Shown: positions 13,816 to 22,787, counted from the first letter of the stretch. The stretch: DNA of 55,304 nucleotides from Parageobacillus thermantarcticus (GCF_900111865.1 NZ_FOJS01000019.1:1-55304), one strand, 5' to 3'. Notes: generated from the letters alone by a model not told the origin. Made by a program: numbers and translations.

Positions 13816-15341
13816 TGAATGGGCCGTATTTTCTCTCGCTTCTCGTTTTCTCCCCGTTGCTCGGCATTCTCTTGCTTGCGTTTACGCCAAAGACGCAAGA
13901 GCGGACGATGAAATGGCTTGGCTTTTTATCGACGCTGCCATCGCTCATTTTATCGCTATTTGCTTTTTTTCAATATTTGCGGGGCTATCGCCTCGAGCAT
14001 TTGGCGGAAAAGCGCGATTGGATTCGTTTCGCCGATTTTCCGTTTTTGACGGAATCCACGTTTGTTGTTCGCTACGAGTTGAATATCGACGGACTTTCGC
14101 TTGTTATGATCGTGCTTGCGTCGCTGTTGGCGGCGCTTGCCGCGATCGCTTCCATTCATATAAAAAAAGAGTGGAAAGGTTATTTTATGCTGTTTCTCCT
14201 GTTAGAAATCGGCATGCTTGGCGTATTTGCGGCGGGAAATATGGTGTTGTTCTTTATCTTTTTGGAAGTTACTCTCGTTGCAATGTTCTTTTTAATTGGA
14301 AAATGGGGCGGTTTTGCACGGGAGCGCGCCGCATACAGCTACTTGCTTTACAACGGGGTCGGGTCGGCGATTTTGCTTATTGTTATTGCCGTTTTGTTCG
14401 CCCGCGCCGGGACGTCGAATATGGAGCTGTTGAAAGAAATGCTTCATAACCCAGCGGCTAGGGCGCAGCTCATCGCACCGATCCCGGACGGTTTGCGCTT
14501 ATCGCTGTTTATCGCTTTATTGATCGCATTTGGGATTAAGCTGCCGATCGTTCCGTTTCATCGTTGGATTTTGCGCGTGCACGTACAAGCGCCGCCAGCG
14601 GTTGTCATGCTGCACGCCGGCGTGTTGTTGAAAATTGGGGCGTACGGTTTGATTCGGTTCGGCATCGGCCTATTCCCTGACCAATTCCGTGATTTCTCGT
14701 TTTTGATTGCGATTTTAGGGATTGTCAACTTATTGTACGGGGCGTTTTTAGCGTTCATCCAAGACGACTTTAAAATGGTGCTTGCGTACTCGAGCGTTTC
14801 TCATATGGGAATTGTGCTGATCGGATTGGGGGCGCTCAATGAAGCGGGAATGCAAGGCGCGATTTTTCAAACCGTCTCCCATGGATTTATTTCGGCGCTA
14901 TTGTTCCTGCTCGTCGGTATTTTATATGAACGAACGAACACGACGGAACTCGACCGCCTAGGAGGACTGGCGAAGGCGATGCCGCTGACGGCAGGGAGCT
15001 TATTGGCAGGGGCGATGGCGTCGCTCGGATTGCCGGGAATGTCGGGGTTTGTGAGCGAATTTACCGCGTTTTTCGGGCTGTTTCAAACCGCGCCGATCGT
15101 CGCGGCGATTGGCACGCTCGGCATTATTATGACCGCTGTTTACTTGCTGCGCGCCGTATTGAACATGACGTTTGGCGCCTCCAAGAGCGGCGCTGCGCAA
15201 GCGCTCGATATGAGCGTGACGGAAGCCGTTCCGGTGTTCGTATTGCTTGCGTTGATCATCATGGTCGGGGTATACCCGCGTATTTTGGCGGAGCCATTGC
15301 AAGCGGCGATTAAAATGATGATGAATGGGTTAGGAGCGTGA
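13815..15341 (+). CDS. nuoM: NADH-quinone oxidoreductase subunit M (complex I)
   Basis: Antiporter-like proton-pumping subunit of 508 residues. The start is ATG 13815 (MNGPYFLSLLVFSPLLG) in a one-base overlap with the nuoL stop; the frame is open further upstream but that part is only a shadow of nuoL. Conserved blocks: FFIFLEVTLVAMFFLIG (Glu), KLPIVPFHRWILRVHVQAP and AYSSVSHMGIVLIG. AGGAG near the end serves nuoN. Confidence 0.97.
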   Translation: MNGPYFLSLLVFSPLLGILLLAFTPKTQERTMKWLGFLSTLPSLILSLFAFFQYLRGYRLEHLAEKRDWIRFADFPFLTESTFVVRYELNIDGLSLVMIVLASLLAALAAIASIHIKKEWKGYFMLFLLLEIGMLGVFAAGNMVLFFIFLEVTLVAMFFLIGKWGGFARERAAYSYLLYNGVGSAILLIVIAVLFARAGTSNMELLKEMLHNPAARAQLIAPIPDGLRLSLFIALLIAFGIKLPIVPFHRWILRVHVQAPPAVVMLHAGVLLKIGAYGLIRFGIGLFPDQFRDFSFLIAILGIVNLLYGAFLAFIQDDFKMVLAYSSVSHMGIVLIGLGALNEAGMQGAIFQTVSHGFISALLFLLVGILYERTNTTELDRLGGLAKAMPLTAGSLLAGAMASLGLPGMSGFVSEFTAFFGLFQTAPIVAAIGTLGIIMTAVYLLRAVLNMTFGASKSGAAQALDMSVTEAVPVFVLLALIIMVGVYPRILAEPLQAAIKMMMNGLGA

Positions 15342-15346
15342 GAGAC

Positions 15347-16855
15347 ATGAGCATGCACACGTTACTGCGATACGAATGGGGCGTGATGACGCCGGAGTTC
15401 ATTATTATTGGAACAGCGCTCATTCTCTCGCTTGTCGACTTGTTGATGCCAGATGACAAAGACCGCCGTCCGCTTGCATGGATCGCCTTTGTCGGAGTTG
15501 CCATTGCTTTTGTCGCGACAATCGGGCTCATTCCGGCGGAAACGACGTCGATTTTGCACGATACGTTTCGCTTGGACGCGTTCGGCAAAGCCTTTAAGCT
15601 ACTTTTATTAGCGGGAGGAGCGCTTTCGCTGTTGCTTGCGTTTGATTATCGCCCGAAAGAAGGATTGAAACACCGCGGCGAATTTTCCTATTTAATGCTG
15701 TGCGCGCTGCTTGGGGCGATGATCGTGACATCGAGCGGCGACTTGATCACTTTATTTGTCGGGCTGGAGTTATTGTCGATTTCCTCATACATCTTGGTGG
15801 GGTTGCGGAAAACGTCGGTGCAGGCGAATGAAGCGGCGCTGAAATATGTCATTAACGGCGGTATTTCGACGGCGATGACGCTGTTTGGGATGAGCTATAT
15901 TTTTGGCTTAACAGGCACGACGAATATAAAGGAAATCGCTGTGGAAGCGCAGAAGCTGACCGATGGCGAATATCAGTATATTTTGGCGCTCGCGTTCTTG
16001 CTGCTTTTTGTCGGTTTAGCGTTTAAAATTTCGACCGTTCCGTTCCATATGTGGACGCCGGACGTCTATCAAGGAGCGCCGACTCCAGTGACCGCGTTTT
16101 TAAGTGTCGTTTCCAAAACGGCAGGCTTTGCCATCGTCTTGCGGCTGTTGATCACGATTTTTGCCGCGGCGCCGGCGCGAGGAAAAGATACGTCGTCGAT
16201 GTTATTGTCGATGCAAGATTATATCGCCTTTTTAGCCGGCGCGACGATGATCGTCGGGAATATCGTTGCCTTAAAGCAGCGGAGCATGAAGCGGCTGTTG
16301 GCGTATTCGAGCATTGCCCACGCCGGGTACGTTCTTGTCGGGTTCGCCGCGATGTCATGGGTGATGATCGATTCGATTTGGTTTTATTTGCTGGCGTATT
16401 TGCTGATGAATTTTGGCGCGTTTGCGATATTGCAGCGAATGTCTGATGAAGCCGATTCTGACGATATCAGCCGCTTCGCCGGCCTTTATCAGCGGAGCCC
16501 GCTTCTTGCTGTCGCGATGGGAGTTTTCTTGCTGTCGCTTGCTGGCATTCCCGGTACGGCCGGTTTTATTGCGAAATGGAACATTTTCCTCGGGGCGCTC
16601 ATGACGGAGCCGGGCCACTATGTGCTTGCGGCGGTGATGATCGCCACAACGGTTATATCGTATGTATACTATTTCGGCATTTTTGTGCAAATCTTTTTCC
16701 GTCCCGCCGCTGAAACGTCATCGTTGAGACTGCCGATCGGATTGACGCTCATCGTCGTCGTTTGCGCGCTTGGAACGCTGCTGTTCGGCGTCGTTCCAGG
16801 GCTGGCTTATCATTTTCTCGGACAATTCGAGCATTTTGGCGATTTTCTTCAATAA
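15347..16855 (+). CDS. nuoN: NADH-quinone oxidoreductase subunit N (complex I)
   Basis: Third antiporter-like pump subunit and last gene of the operon, 502 residues from ATG 15347. GTG 15338 overlaps the AGGAG site and is less likely; ATG 15353 is also possible. Visible family blocks: LFVGLELLSISSYILVGL (helix-5 Glu), FKISTVPFHMWTPDVYQGAP (pump Lys) and LLAYSSIAHAGYVLVG. No nuoE, nuoF or nuoG precedes or follows, so this complex I has no NADH-oxidising module encoded here. Confidence 0.96.
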   Translation: MSMHTLLRYEWGVMTPEFIIIGTALILSLVDLLMPDDKDRRPLAWIAFVGVAIAFVATIGLIPAETTSILHDTFRLDAFGKAFKLLLLAGGALSLLLAFDYRPKEGLKHRGEFSYLMLCALLGAMIVTSSGDLITLFVGLELLSISSYILVGLRKTSVQANEAALKYVINGGISTAMTLFGMSYIFGLTGTTNIKEIAVEAQKLTDGEYQYILALAFLLLFVGLAFKISTVPFHMWTPDVYQGAPTPVTAFLSVVSKTAGFAIVLRLLITIFAAAPARGKDTSSMLLSMQDYIAFLAGATMIVGNIVALKQRSMKRLLAYSSIAHAGYVLVGFAAMSWVMIDSIWFYLLAYLLMNFGAFAILQRMSDEADSDDISRFAGLYQRSPLLAVAMGVFLLSLAGIPGTAGFIAKWNIFLGALMTEPGHYVLAAVMIATTVISYVYYFGIFVQIFFRPAAETSSLRLPIGLTLIVVVCALGTLLFGVVPGLAYHFLGQFEHFGDFLQ

Positions 16856-16867
16856 CGTTACAATAAG

Positions 16868-16893
16868 GGAGGAGGATTTCCTCCTTCTTCTAT
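16868..16893 (+). terminator. Possible weak terminator after nuoN
   Basis: GGAGGAGG pairs with CCTCCTTC around a 4-nt loop (one G-T pair) at about 16869-16888, followed by the loose T-rich TTCTATTTG. Read-through into the next small gene is plausible. Confidence 0.45.
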
Positions 16894-16947
16894 TTGTAAA
16901 TGGATCGCAACATATCACTGCGAATCAAAAGAAAGGAGCGAAAAACG

Positions 16948-17190
16948 ATGATGCCCATGTTAGGCCAGCAAGCGTTAGTCAGCATCATTGTCCATCTCGT
17001 GTTTATCGCGATTACATGGTGGACGCTGCAAGGAGTACGCCTTGAAGCGATATTAAGGCCAAACCGCGTATTTCAAGGACGGCTGCTTTACATTTTATTA
17101 ACGATCATGATCGGTTCGACGGTCGCCAACTTTTTTCTCGACTATCTATCATGGTCAAAACAGCTTCCGTTTCTGTTTGGCGGCGAGTAA
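16948..17190 (+). CDS. ywzB: DUF1146 family membrane protein (YwzB-like)
   Basis: Small integral membrane protein of 80 residues with two hydrophobic segments (about 10-27 and 45-62) and the block LTIMIGSTVANFFLDYLSWS seen in the DUF1146 family. No biochemical role is established. ATG 16948 with GAAAGGAG (16931-16938) is clearly better than an upstream in-frame ATG at 16900. In Bacillus the same gene lies between the nuo/atp region and ywmB-murA, which supports the call. Confidence 0.85.
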   Translation: MMPMLGQQALVSIIVHLVFIAITWWTLQGVRLEAILRPNRVFQGRLLYILLTIMIGSTVANFFLDYLSWSKQLPFLFGGE

Positions 17191-17210
17191 TGCCATATTA
17201 CTCGCTTTTT
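17183..17210 (+). terminator. Intrinsic terminator overlapping the ywzB stop
   Basis: GCGAGTAAT (17183-17191) pairs perfectly with ATTACTCGC (17197-17205) around GCCAT, then TTTTT. The stem includes the stop codon TAA. Confidence 0.9.
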
Positions 17211-17221
17211 CCGCGTTTTAT

Positions 17222-17235
17222 AGAAAGCGTTTTCA
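17222..17235 (+). promoter_or_regulatory. Candidate cre (CcpA) site upstream of ywmB
   Basis: AGAAAGCGTTTTCA matches the cre consensus TGWNANCGNTNWCA at 13 of 14 positions (first base differs). It lies 84 bp upstream of ywmB. A single match in an AT-rich spacer may be chance; the role is inferred. Confidence 0.3.
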
Positions 17236-17318
17236 TTTTTGTTTTTGTCGATTTTTTTTATGTATGTTCACTTCCAATCTGGCAACAATAACAGTGAAGG
17301 AGAGGAAGTGAAACGGAT

Positions 17319-18071
17319 ATGAAAAAACAAGCGTATCCATTTATTTTTTTATTGGCGTTATTATTTATGATCGTTGGAACGTGCCGATATTCACCCGGAG
17401 AAGCGGCGGGGAACGAGTCGCTCCGGCCATTGCGAACGATCGCGCGCGTTCTGCAAAACAATGGAATCGAGCCGAAACAATGGATCGTTTACACAAGAGA
17501 GTATTCCCAGCAAATTCAAAATGATGCGGCCTTTTTTCAAAAGCTAGATGAACTAAAGAGGGAAAATCGCGCCTTTCGCTGGTCTTTCGAGGCAAGCCAC
17601 CATGTGAAAAAAGCAACGGGCATATATAAACGCCCCTTTTTTCAAGAAAAAATTCAACTTATTATGACCGCCACAAAAGACAAGCCCCAAACGTATATCC
17701 TCTATGAAGTCAAAGGACTAAATTGGAGCGAAAAAATATGGGAAAAAGCGACTAAAGAGATAGAGAAAAAATCGAATCAATTATTTGTGAAGCAGCCTAC
17801 ATTTTTCACTTGTATGAATGGCGAATTCAGTGGTAATATGAAAGGTGGTTTGTTCCATAATGCTTTACATCTTTTACGTGAATTTCAAGCAACGCCAGTC
17901 GAGTCATTACAGGAAGAGTCACTCGTTTCCTTGTCTGCATATACTGAGCAGTGGGACAGCGTTCTTCCAACCAACGATCATCCAATGAACATTCAACTTG
18001 CATTGCGAGAAAGATTGGGCGGGAAGACCTCGATCGTCGTAGGAACCCCAATCATTACGATTGAATATTAA
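17319..18071 (+). CDS. ywmB: YwmB family protein (DUF1779), exported
   Basis: 250 residues with an N-terminal signal/anchor (about 7-23, [15 protein letters not shown]) and a soluble domain with the [14 protein letters not shown] region typical of YwmB. Function unknown; in Bacillus it precedes murAA and spoIID, exactly as here. RBS AAGGAGAGG lies upstream of ATG 17319. It ends 31 nt before the murA start, so the two are probably cotranscribed. Confidence 0.88.
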   Translation: MKKQAYPFIFLLALLFMIVGTCRYSPGEAAGNESLRPLRTIARVLQNNGIEPKQWIVYTREYSQQIQNDAAFFQKLDELKRENRAFRWSFEASHHVKKATGIYKRPFFQEKIQLIMTATKDKPQTYILYEVKGLNWSEKIWEKATKEIEKKSNQLFVKQPTFFTCMNGEFSGNMKGGLFHNALHLLREFQATPVESLQEESLVSLSAYTEQWDSVLPTNDHPMNIQLALRERLGGKTSIVVGTPIITIEY

Positions 18072-18102
18072 TATAGAGAAATTGGACGCGGAGGGGAATA
18101 CC

Positions 18103-19410
18103 TTGGAAAAGATCATCGTCCGTGGCGGAAAACGGTTGAGCGGCACCGTGAAAGTGGAAGGAGCGAAAAATGCCGTTTTGCCTGTAATCGCCGCAACGCT
18201 ATTAGCCAGTAAAGGAAAAAGTATTATTCATGATGTGCCTGCTCTTTCCGATGTATATACAATCAGCGAAGTATTGCGTTATTTAGGCGCAGATGTAAAG
18301 ATAGAAGGAAACACCATTACTGTCGACGCGTCACAAGATTTAAAATTGGAAGCGCCGTTTGAATATGTGCGAAAAATGCGGGCTTCCGTTCTTGTGATGG
18401 GGTCGCTGCTCGCCCGAAACGGCCGGGCCCGCGTCGCGCTACCTGGAGGCTGTGCGATCGGTTCGCGCCCAATTGACCAGCATTTAAAAGGATTTGAAGC
18501 GATGGGCGCCTCCGTGAAAGTCGGCAACGGATTTATTGACGCTGAAGTAAAAGGAAGATTGCGCGGCGCGAAAATTTATTTAGATTTTCCAAGCGTTGGG
18601 GCAACGGAAAATATTATGATGGCGGCGGTTTTGGCGGAAGGCACCACCGTCATTGAAAACTGCGCGAAAGAACCGGAAATCGTCGACTTAGCCAACTTTT
18701 TAAACGCGATGGGAGCGAAAGTGCGCGGGGCTGGAACCGGCACGATTCGCATCGAAGGAGTAGACGAGTTGACTGGGACCTCTCATACCGTCATTCCTGA
18801 TCGCATTGAAGCAGGCACGTTTATGGTCGCGGCGGCCATTACGGGAGGAAACGTCTTAATACAAGGTGCTGTTCCAGAGCATTTAAGTTCCTTAATTGCC
18901 AAAATGGAAGAAATGGGTGTCACCATTATCGAAGAAGAAAACGGATTGCGGGTAATCGGCCCGGAAAAATTAAAAGCGGTGGATATTAAAACGATGCCGT
19001 ATCCAGGATTTCCAACCGACATGCAATCGCAAATGATGGCGCTGTTGCTAAAAGCGGAAGGAACGAGCATGGTAACAGAAACGGTGTTTGAAAACCGCTT
19101 TATGCATGTCGAAGAATTTCGCCGCATGAACGCGGATATTAAAATCGAAGGCCGTTCTGTTATTATTAACGGCCCTTGCAATTTGCAAGGCGCGGAAGTG
19201 GCTGCGACGGATTTGCGGGCCGCGGCGGCGTTGATTTTGGCCGGCTTGGCGGCGGAAGGCTACACGCGCGTGACGGAACTTAGACATCTCGACCGCGGAT
19301 ATGTCCGCTTTCATGAGAAATTGGCGGCGCTCGGTGCCGACATCGTGCGCGTCAATGACGAAAGCGAAGCGGCGGTGGAGAGCGTAAAAGTGAAGGACCT
19401 CAATGTATAA
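18103..19410 (+). CDS. murA: UDP-N-acetylglucosamine 1-carboxyvinyltransferase
   Basis: Adds enolpyruvate from PEP to UDP-GlcNAc, the first committed step of peptidoglycan synthesis, in the cytoplasm. From TTG 18103 the protein has 435 residues, the family length, beginning [19 protein letters not shown] (18090-18096) supports this start over the in-frame TTG at 18061. The catalytic Cys117 is in the loop [10 protein letters not shown], the fosfomycin target; [10 protein letters not shown] is the substrate-binding Lys/Asn site. Its position next to spoIID matches the murAA copy of Bacillus. Confidence 0.97.
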   Translation: MEKIIVRGGKRLSGTVKVEGAKNAVLPVIAATLLASKGKSIIHDVPALSDVYTISEVLRYLGADVKIEGNTITVDASQDLKLEAPFEYVRKMRASVLVMGSLLARNGRARVALPGGCAIGSRPIDQHLKGFEAMGASVKVGNGFIDAEVKGRLRGAKIYLDFPSVGATENIMMAAVLAEGTTVIENCAKEPEIVDLANFLNAMGAKVRGAGTGTIRIEGVDELTGTSHTVIPDRIEAGTFMVAAAITGGNVLIQGAVPEHLSSLIAKMEEMGVTIIEEENGLRVIGPEKLKAVDIKTMPYPGFPTDMQSQMMALLLKAEGTSMVTETVFENRFMHVEEFRRMNADIKIEGRSVIINGPCNLQGAEVAATDLRAAAALILAGLAAEGYTRVTELRHLDRGYVRFHEKLAALGADIVRVNDESEAAVESVKVKDLNV

Positions 19411-19464
19411 AAATAAAAACGACCGTCAACTACATACGTAGTGAATGGTCGTTTTTATTTTTTT
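19411..19464 (+). terminator. Terminator after murA
   Basis: AAATAAAAACGACC (19411-19424) pairs with GGTCGTTTTTATTT (19447-19460), with an inner CTAC/GTAG stem, followed by TTTT. The A- and T-rich flanks make it usable in both directions. Confidence 0.92.
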
Positions 19465-19897
19465 GACATTCGGGAAGCCATGATCCGAGTATGCCCATGC
19501 GTTCATTTTCCCGCCTCATAGCATATTATAAAAGAGCGAATAAAAAGAAGTTGTCATATATACTTGTCCGAGCCCATAACTATATAACGAATAAAAGCAC
19601 AAACAAAGTGTCCCTAATTGCCATATGCGACTGCGCCTAGACGGGAACGGATTTCCGCTTGTGCTTGAAAAATGAATATTGGAGGTATAAGCAGTTTGTT
19701 AAACATCTATAAAAATGCATAAAATCATGTAAATATCTCCTGTTATTGAACGTAAAGAGGTGGATGTTCTCCCTCTTTTCCATCGTCCCCTGTCTGATGA
19801 TAAAAAATCATCTCCCCCTTCCTCATGTAAAAAGGAAAGGAAGAAGATGTAGCGAATATATGTTCTTAAGGATCAAAACAAGGGGGAAGGCAAGGGG
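19465..19897 (+). other. 433-bp spacer between murA terminator and tnpB relic
   Basis: No convincing gene. Besides the sigma-E-like promoter it holds a GATGAT/ATCATC hairpin (19796-19812), then an imperfect pairing of CTTCCT with GGAAAGGAAG (about 19818-19845), which may belong to the left end of the IS605-type relic, and AAGGGGGAAGG in front of the relic ORF. The left boundary of the element could not be fixed. Confidence 0.5.
19553..19583 (+). promoter_or_regulatory. spoIID: Candidate sigma-E promoter, probably the ancestral spoIID promoter
   Basis: GTCATAT (19553-19559) followed after 15 bp by CATAACTAT (19575-19583) resembles the sigma-E consensus (KMATATT, then CATACANT). spoIID is a sigma-E gene in Bacillus. 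Here it lies about 990 bp upstream of the spoIID start, with the tnpB relic between. Inferred from pattern only. Confidence 0.35.
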
Positions 19898-20452
19898 ATG
19901 AAAACGGTTCGGATGATGAAAATCGTTTCTCATGATGCATCACACCTTCGTTCATTAGATGAGTTGATGCGCGTCTTTTGTTCCGCGAAGCGATACGCGT
20001 TCAACCGTTTGCTGGAGGGAAGGAACGCAAAAGACATCATCAAGCACCTTCCGCGCCAATTTCGGCTCAACAAACGGTTTGCCGAAGATGCGGTCTTGCT
20101 TGCTCAATCGCTGATTTCTTCTCAACGTGAGTTGCTTCCAATGCGCTTAGAGGATGTGCAGGCGAAAATCGAAAAAACCGAAAAGAAAATCGATGACTAC
20201 CAACGCGGCAAGAAACAACGCCAATATATCGCGATGATGTTACACAAAATCGAGAATTTCAAACAAGAGCATGAATGGTCATTATGGAACATATTGCACA
20301 AATGTTGTTGGCTGAACCAGTACCAAATTCAACTAAAGGAGGGGTAGACCTGGTTGCTAAAATCGTTGTCGTGTACTGACCAATGGAAGGAATGGTGCAC
20401 GACAGGCGCCGTCGCTAACAGCGATCCACGGGCTGTCTTTCACAGTAGGTGA
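19898..20452 (+). pseudogene. Deleted tnpB-type gene (IS200/IS605 family RNA-guided nuclease relic)
   Basis: The first ~108 codons (19898-20221) encode a typical N-terminus of Geobacillus TnpB/OrfB proteins: MKIVSHDASHLRSLDELMRV, then CSAKRYAFNRLLEG, then a coiled coil with KIEKTEKKIDDYQ. After RGKKQ the sequence departs from the family and stops at 20345-20347. A short 3' piece follows in another frame (about 20381-20452), reading QWKEWCTTGAVANSDPRAVF to a stop; it looks like a surviving C-terminal end. The whole catalytic core (RuvC and zinc-finger parts) is missing, so no active nuclease is made. Family call by recognition. Confidence 0.7.
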
Positions 20453-20536
20453 ATGACAAGGGAAATTCCCTTCCTGATGGAACTCAGGTGTTTCCTGGGC
20501 GGCAAGCGGTGTTTCCTGGTTCCATTGCGATGAATC
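20453..20536 (+). mobile_element. Putative right end / omega-RNA region of the tnpB relic
   Basis: After the tnpB stop the DNA is dense in structure: GGGAA/TTCCC hairpin at about 20460-20470 and the 12-bp direct repeat GGTGTTTCCTGG at 20487-20498 and 20508-20519. The stretch ends in GATGAAT (20529-20535), a pattern I associate with right ends of IS605-type elements. In such elements the tnpB 3' end and this region encode the guide RNA. Boundaries and RNA identity are inferred. Confidence 0.4.
20487..20519 (+). repeat. 12-bp direct repeat, 21-bp period
   Basis: GGTGTTTCCTGG occurs at 20487-20498 and again at 20508-20519, separated by GCGGCAAGC. It is part of the structured 3' region of the tnpB relic, 50 bp upstream of spoIID. 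Confidence 0.9.
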
Positions 20537-20571
20537 GATTTTTATAGATTTTAGTAACCAGGCTCGGGGTT

Positions 20572-21600
20572 ATGAAACGGATAAAACCACTTATCGTGCT
20601 TCTTTCCTTTTTATTTGTCGTCGTATTGCTCATTCCAACAGTATTAGTCGTTCCATTCAACGATCGCGAAATGGGAAAATTGGCGGAAGAACTTCGCGAG
20701 CGGGGGACAACGCAAAGCGTAAAAGCGACGGAAAGCGGACCGGATGTGGAAGTGGCGGTATACCGAAGTAAAGAACGGAAGATCGAGCGGATTCCGCTCG
20801 AGCAATATGTCGTCGGCGTCGTCGCAGCGGAAATGCCGGCCGAATTTGAACTAGAAGCGTTGAAGGCACAAGCGCTTACCGCCAGAACGTACATTGTCAA
20901 GCAATTATTAAACGATCGGCCAATCAGCCTGCCAAAAGGGGCGAATGTAACGGATACGGTCATGCATCAAGTGTACTATAGCGATGATGAATTGAAACGT
21001 CTGTGGGGCAGCGATTATGAATGGAAAGTAAAGAAGATTACGGAAGCGGTGCAGGCGACGCGCGGGCAAATTTTAACATACGGCAATAAGCCGATTGAAG
21101 CGTCGTTTTTTTCGACAAGCAACGGTTTTACCGAAAATTCCGAAGCGTACTGGGAAAACGAATTCCCGTATTTAAAAAGCGTTGCTAGCCCATGGGACGA
21201 AAAATCGCCAAAATTTTACCATCAAAAAGTAATGTCGATCGCCGAGTTTGAACGAAAGTTGGGTGTCAATCTTCCAAAAGACGGTTCTGTCGGCGTCGTG
21301 CTATCGCGCACGCCGGGAAAACGCGTTGATGTTGTAGAGATTAACGGCAAAAAAATAAAAGGAAGAGAAGTACGGGAAAAATTAGGTTTGACATCGACCG
21401 ATTTTACGTGGGTGCGAAAAGGCGATGAGATCGTCATTACGACGAAAGGATACGGACATGGCGTCGGCATGAGCCAATACGGCGCCAATTTCATGGCGAA
21501 ACAAGGAAAGACGTACGACCAAATCGTCAAATATTATTATCGGGGTGTCGACATTTCCTCCGCGACCGCTTTTTTAAATCAGCTGACCGTGAAAAAATAG
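20572..21600 (+). CDS. spoIID: Stage II sporulation protein D (peptidoglycan lytic transglycosylase)
   Basis: Membrane-anchored enzyme that cleaves denuded glycan strands in the septum during engulfment, with SpoIIM and SpoIIP. One N-terminal membrane helix (about 7-27), then the SpoIID domain; the catalytic acid is Glu87 in AAEMPAEFE, and conserved STSNGFTE and GYGHGVGMSQYGA blocks follow. 342 residues, normal length. No good RBS is visible at ATG 20572 (GGGG ends 2 nt before it), and the tnpB relic ends ~35 bp upstream, so its native leader may have been replaced. Confidence 0.96.
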   Translation: MKRIKPLIVLLSFLFVVVLLIPTVLVVPFNDREMGKLAEELRERGTTQSVKATESGPDVEVAVYRSKERKIERIPLEQYVVGVVAAEMPAEFELEALKAQALTARTYIVKQLLNDRPISLPKGANVTDTVMHQVYYSDDELKRLWGSDYEWKVKKITEAVQATRGQILTYGNKPIEASFFSTSNGFTENSEAYWENEFPYLKSVASPWDEKSPKFYHQKVMSIAEFERKLGVNLPKDGSVGVVLSRTPGKRVDVVEINGKKIKGREVREKLGLTSTDFTWVRKGDEIVITTKGYGHGVGMSQYGANFMAKQGKTYDQIVKYYYRGVDISSATAFLNQLTVKK

Positions 21601-21622
21601 AGGCAATCGCCTCTGTTTTTTT
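21599..21622 (+). terminator. Terminator overlapping the spoIID stop
   Basis: AGAGGC (21599-21604) pairs with GCCTCT (21609-21614) around AATC, followed by G and seven T. Confidence 0.88.
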
Positions 21623-21723
21623 GTATAAAATGACGCGTTTTTTCAAAAAATAAACGAAAAAATTGTTTTTTGCGCGTATATATTTTCCTCTTTCTGTTCA
21701 AAATGGTTGCTGAGGTGATGAAC

Positions 21724-22647
21724 ATGAAAGAGGAAGAAAAGAAACAAATTTCTCCAAAAAAACGAAGTTTGCATCGTTTGTTCAGAAAGCGTTGGGTATT
21801 TCCGGCCATTTATTTAACGTGCGCCGCTCTCGTTTTGGCAGGAGCGCTTTGGTTCCAAAACAAGCAAGACGAAAAACCTAGAAAAGATGAATATGAATAC
21901 AGCCAAACGGGCACTTCGCGGCAAAACGAGCCGGCCGTTCCAGTGAACGAAGCAGTGGAAAACTTTGCGATGCCGGTTCTTGATCCAAATTCCGTGGAAA
22001 TCCAAACACCGTTCTACGATTACAACGCGTCCAAAGAAGAACAGGAAGCAGCTCTCGTCTTTTATGATCATACGTATCATCCAAACCGCGGAATCGACAT
22101 TGTGCGCAAAGACGGCAAAACGTTTGACGTCACCGCTTCATTAAGCGGCACGGTAACAAAAGCGGAAAAAGACCCGATTTTAGGATATGTCGTCGAAATC
22201 GACCATGAAGACGGCGTTGTCACCGTTTACCAGTCGCTTGCCGACGTGAAAGTAAAAGCCGGCGATGAGGTAAAACAAGGGGAAGTGATCGGAAAAGCGG
22301 GGCAAAGCCAATTTAACCAAGAAGCCGGCATTCACGCGCACTTTGAAATCCGCAAAGATGATAAGCCGGTCAATCCGATCGATTACATGGACAAACCGGT
22401 CACTGCCCTAACGAAGCAAAAAGCCGGAACTGAAACCGCGCCTGAACAAAACGATGCGGCGTCAACCGATGAACAAACGAAAGAAAACGAACCATCTTCA
22501 GCCGATGAACAAAGCCAGTTGAATGAAGAAGCGCCGTCAACGGAGCAGTCAACCGATGAAGGCGCAACGACGCCAAGCGAGGAAAAGCAAGATGACGCTT
22601 CTTCCTCCAAAACACCGGATGCCTCGATTGGCATGGCAAGAGCGTAA
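21724..22647 (+). CDS. spoIIQ: Stage II sporulation protein Q (M23/LytM-domain, catalytically degenerate)
   Basis: Forespore membrane protein whose outer domain binds mother-cell SpoIIIAH and forms the zipper/channel needed for engulfment and sigma-G activity. From ATG 21724 (GAGGTGA just upstream) it has 308 residues: basic N-terminus, membrane helix at about 26-45, LytM domain at ~110-220, then an acidic, Ser/Thr/Gln-rich tail (about 230-300) that is longer than usual. In the zinc motif HxGxD the His position is Asn121 (NRGID), while Asp125 and HAH (204-206) are kept. Bacillus subtilis SpoIIQ also lacks this His, so the protein is probably structural only. Confidence 0.93.
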   Translation: MKEEEKKQISPKKRSLHRLFRKRWVFPAIYLTCAALVLAGALWFQNKQDEKPRKDEYEYSQTGTSRQNEPAVPVNEAVENFAMPVLDPNSVEIQTPFYDYNASKEEQEAALVFYDHTYHPNRGIDIVRKDGKTFDVTASLSGTVTKAEKDPILGYVVEIDHEDGVVTVYQSLADVKVKAGDEVKQGEVIGKAGQSQFNQEAGIHAHFEIRKDDKPVNPIDYMDKPVTALTKQKAGTETAPEQNDAASTDEQTKENEPSSADEQSQLNEEAPSTEQSTDEGATTPSEEKQDDASSSKTPDASIGMARA

Positions 22648-22653
22648 TAAACG

Positions 22654-22704
22654 ATCGCCTGTTTCCTTCCTTAATCGAAAAGGACGGAAGCAGGCGATTT
22701 TTTT
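22654..22704 (+). terminator. Terminator after spoIIQ
   Basis: ATCGCCTG (22654-22661) plus a further TTCC segment pair with GGAAG-CAGGCGAT (ending 22698), followed by TTTTTTT. Confidence 0.9.
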
Positions 22705-22787
22705 ATGAAAAATGGAAAAGGAAAAAATGTTTCGGAAAGCGAATAAATAGCGATAGATAAACTAAGCGCAAAGGGGGAGGGAGTACG

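Noticed and set aside
21623-21653. Sigma-F promoter upstream of spoIIQ (GTATA, 16 bp, CAAAAAATAA)
   Set aside because: The -35 fits, but the GG of the -10 element is missing and the spoIID terminator tail is part of it; too weak to list as a feature.
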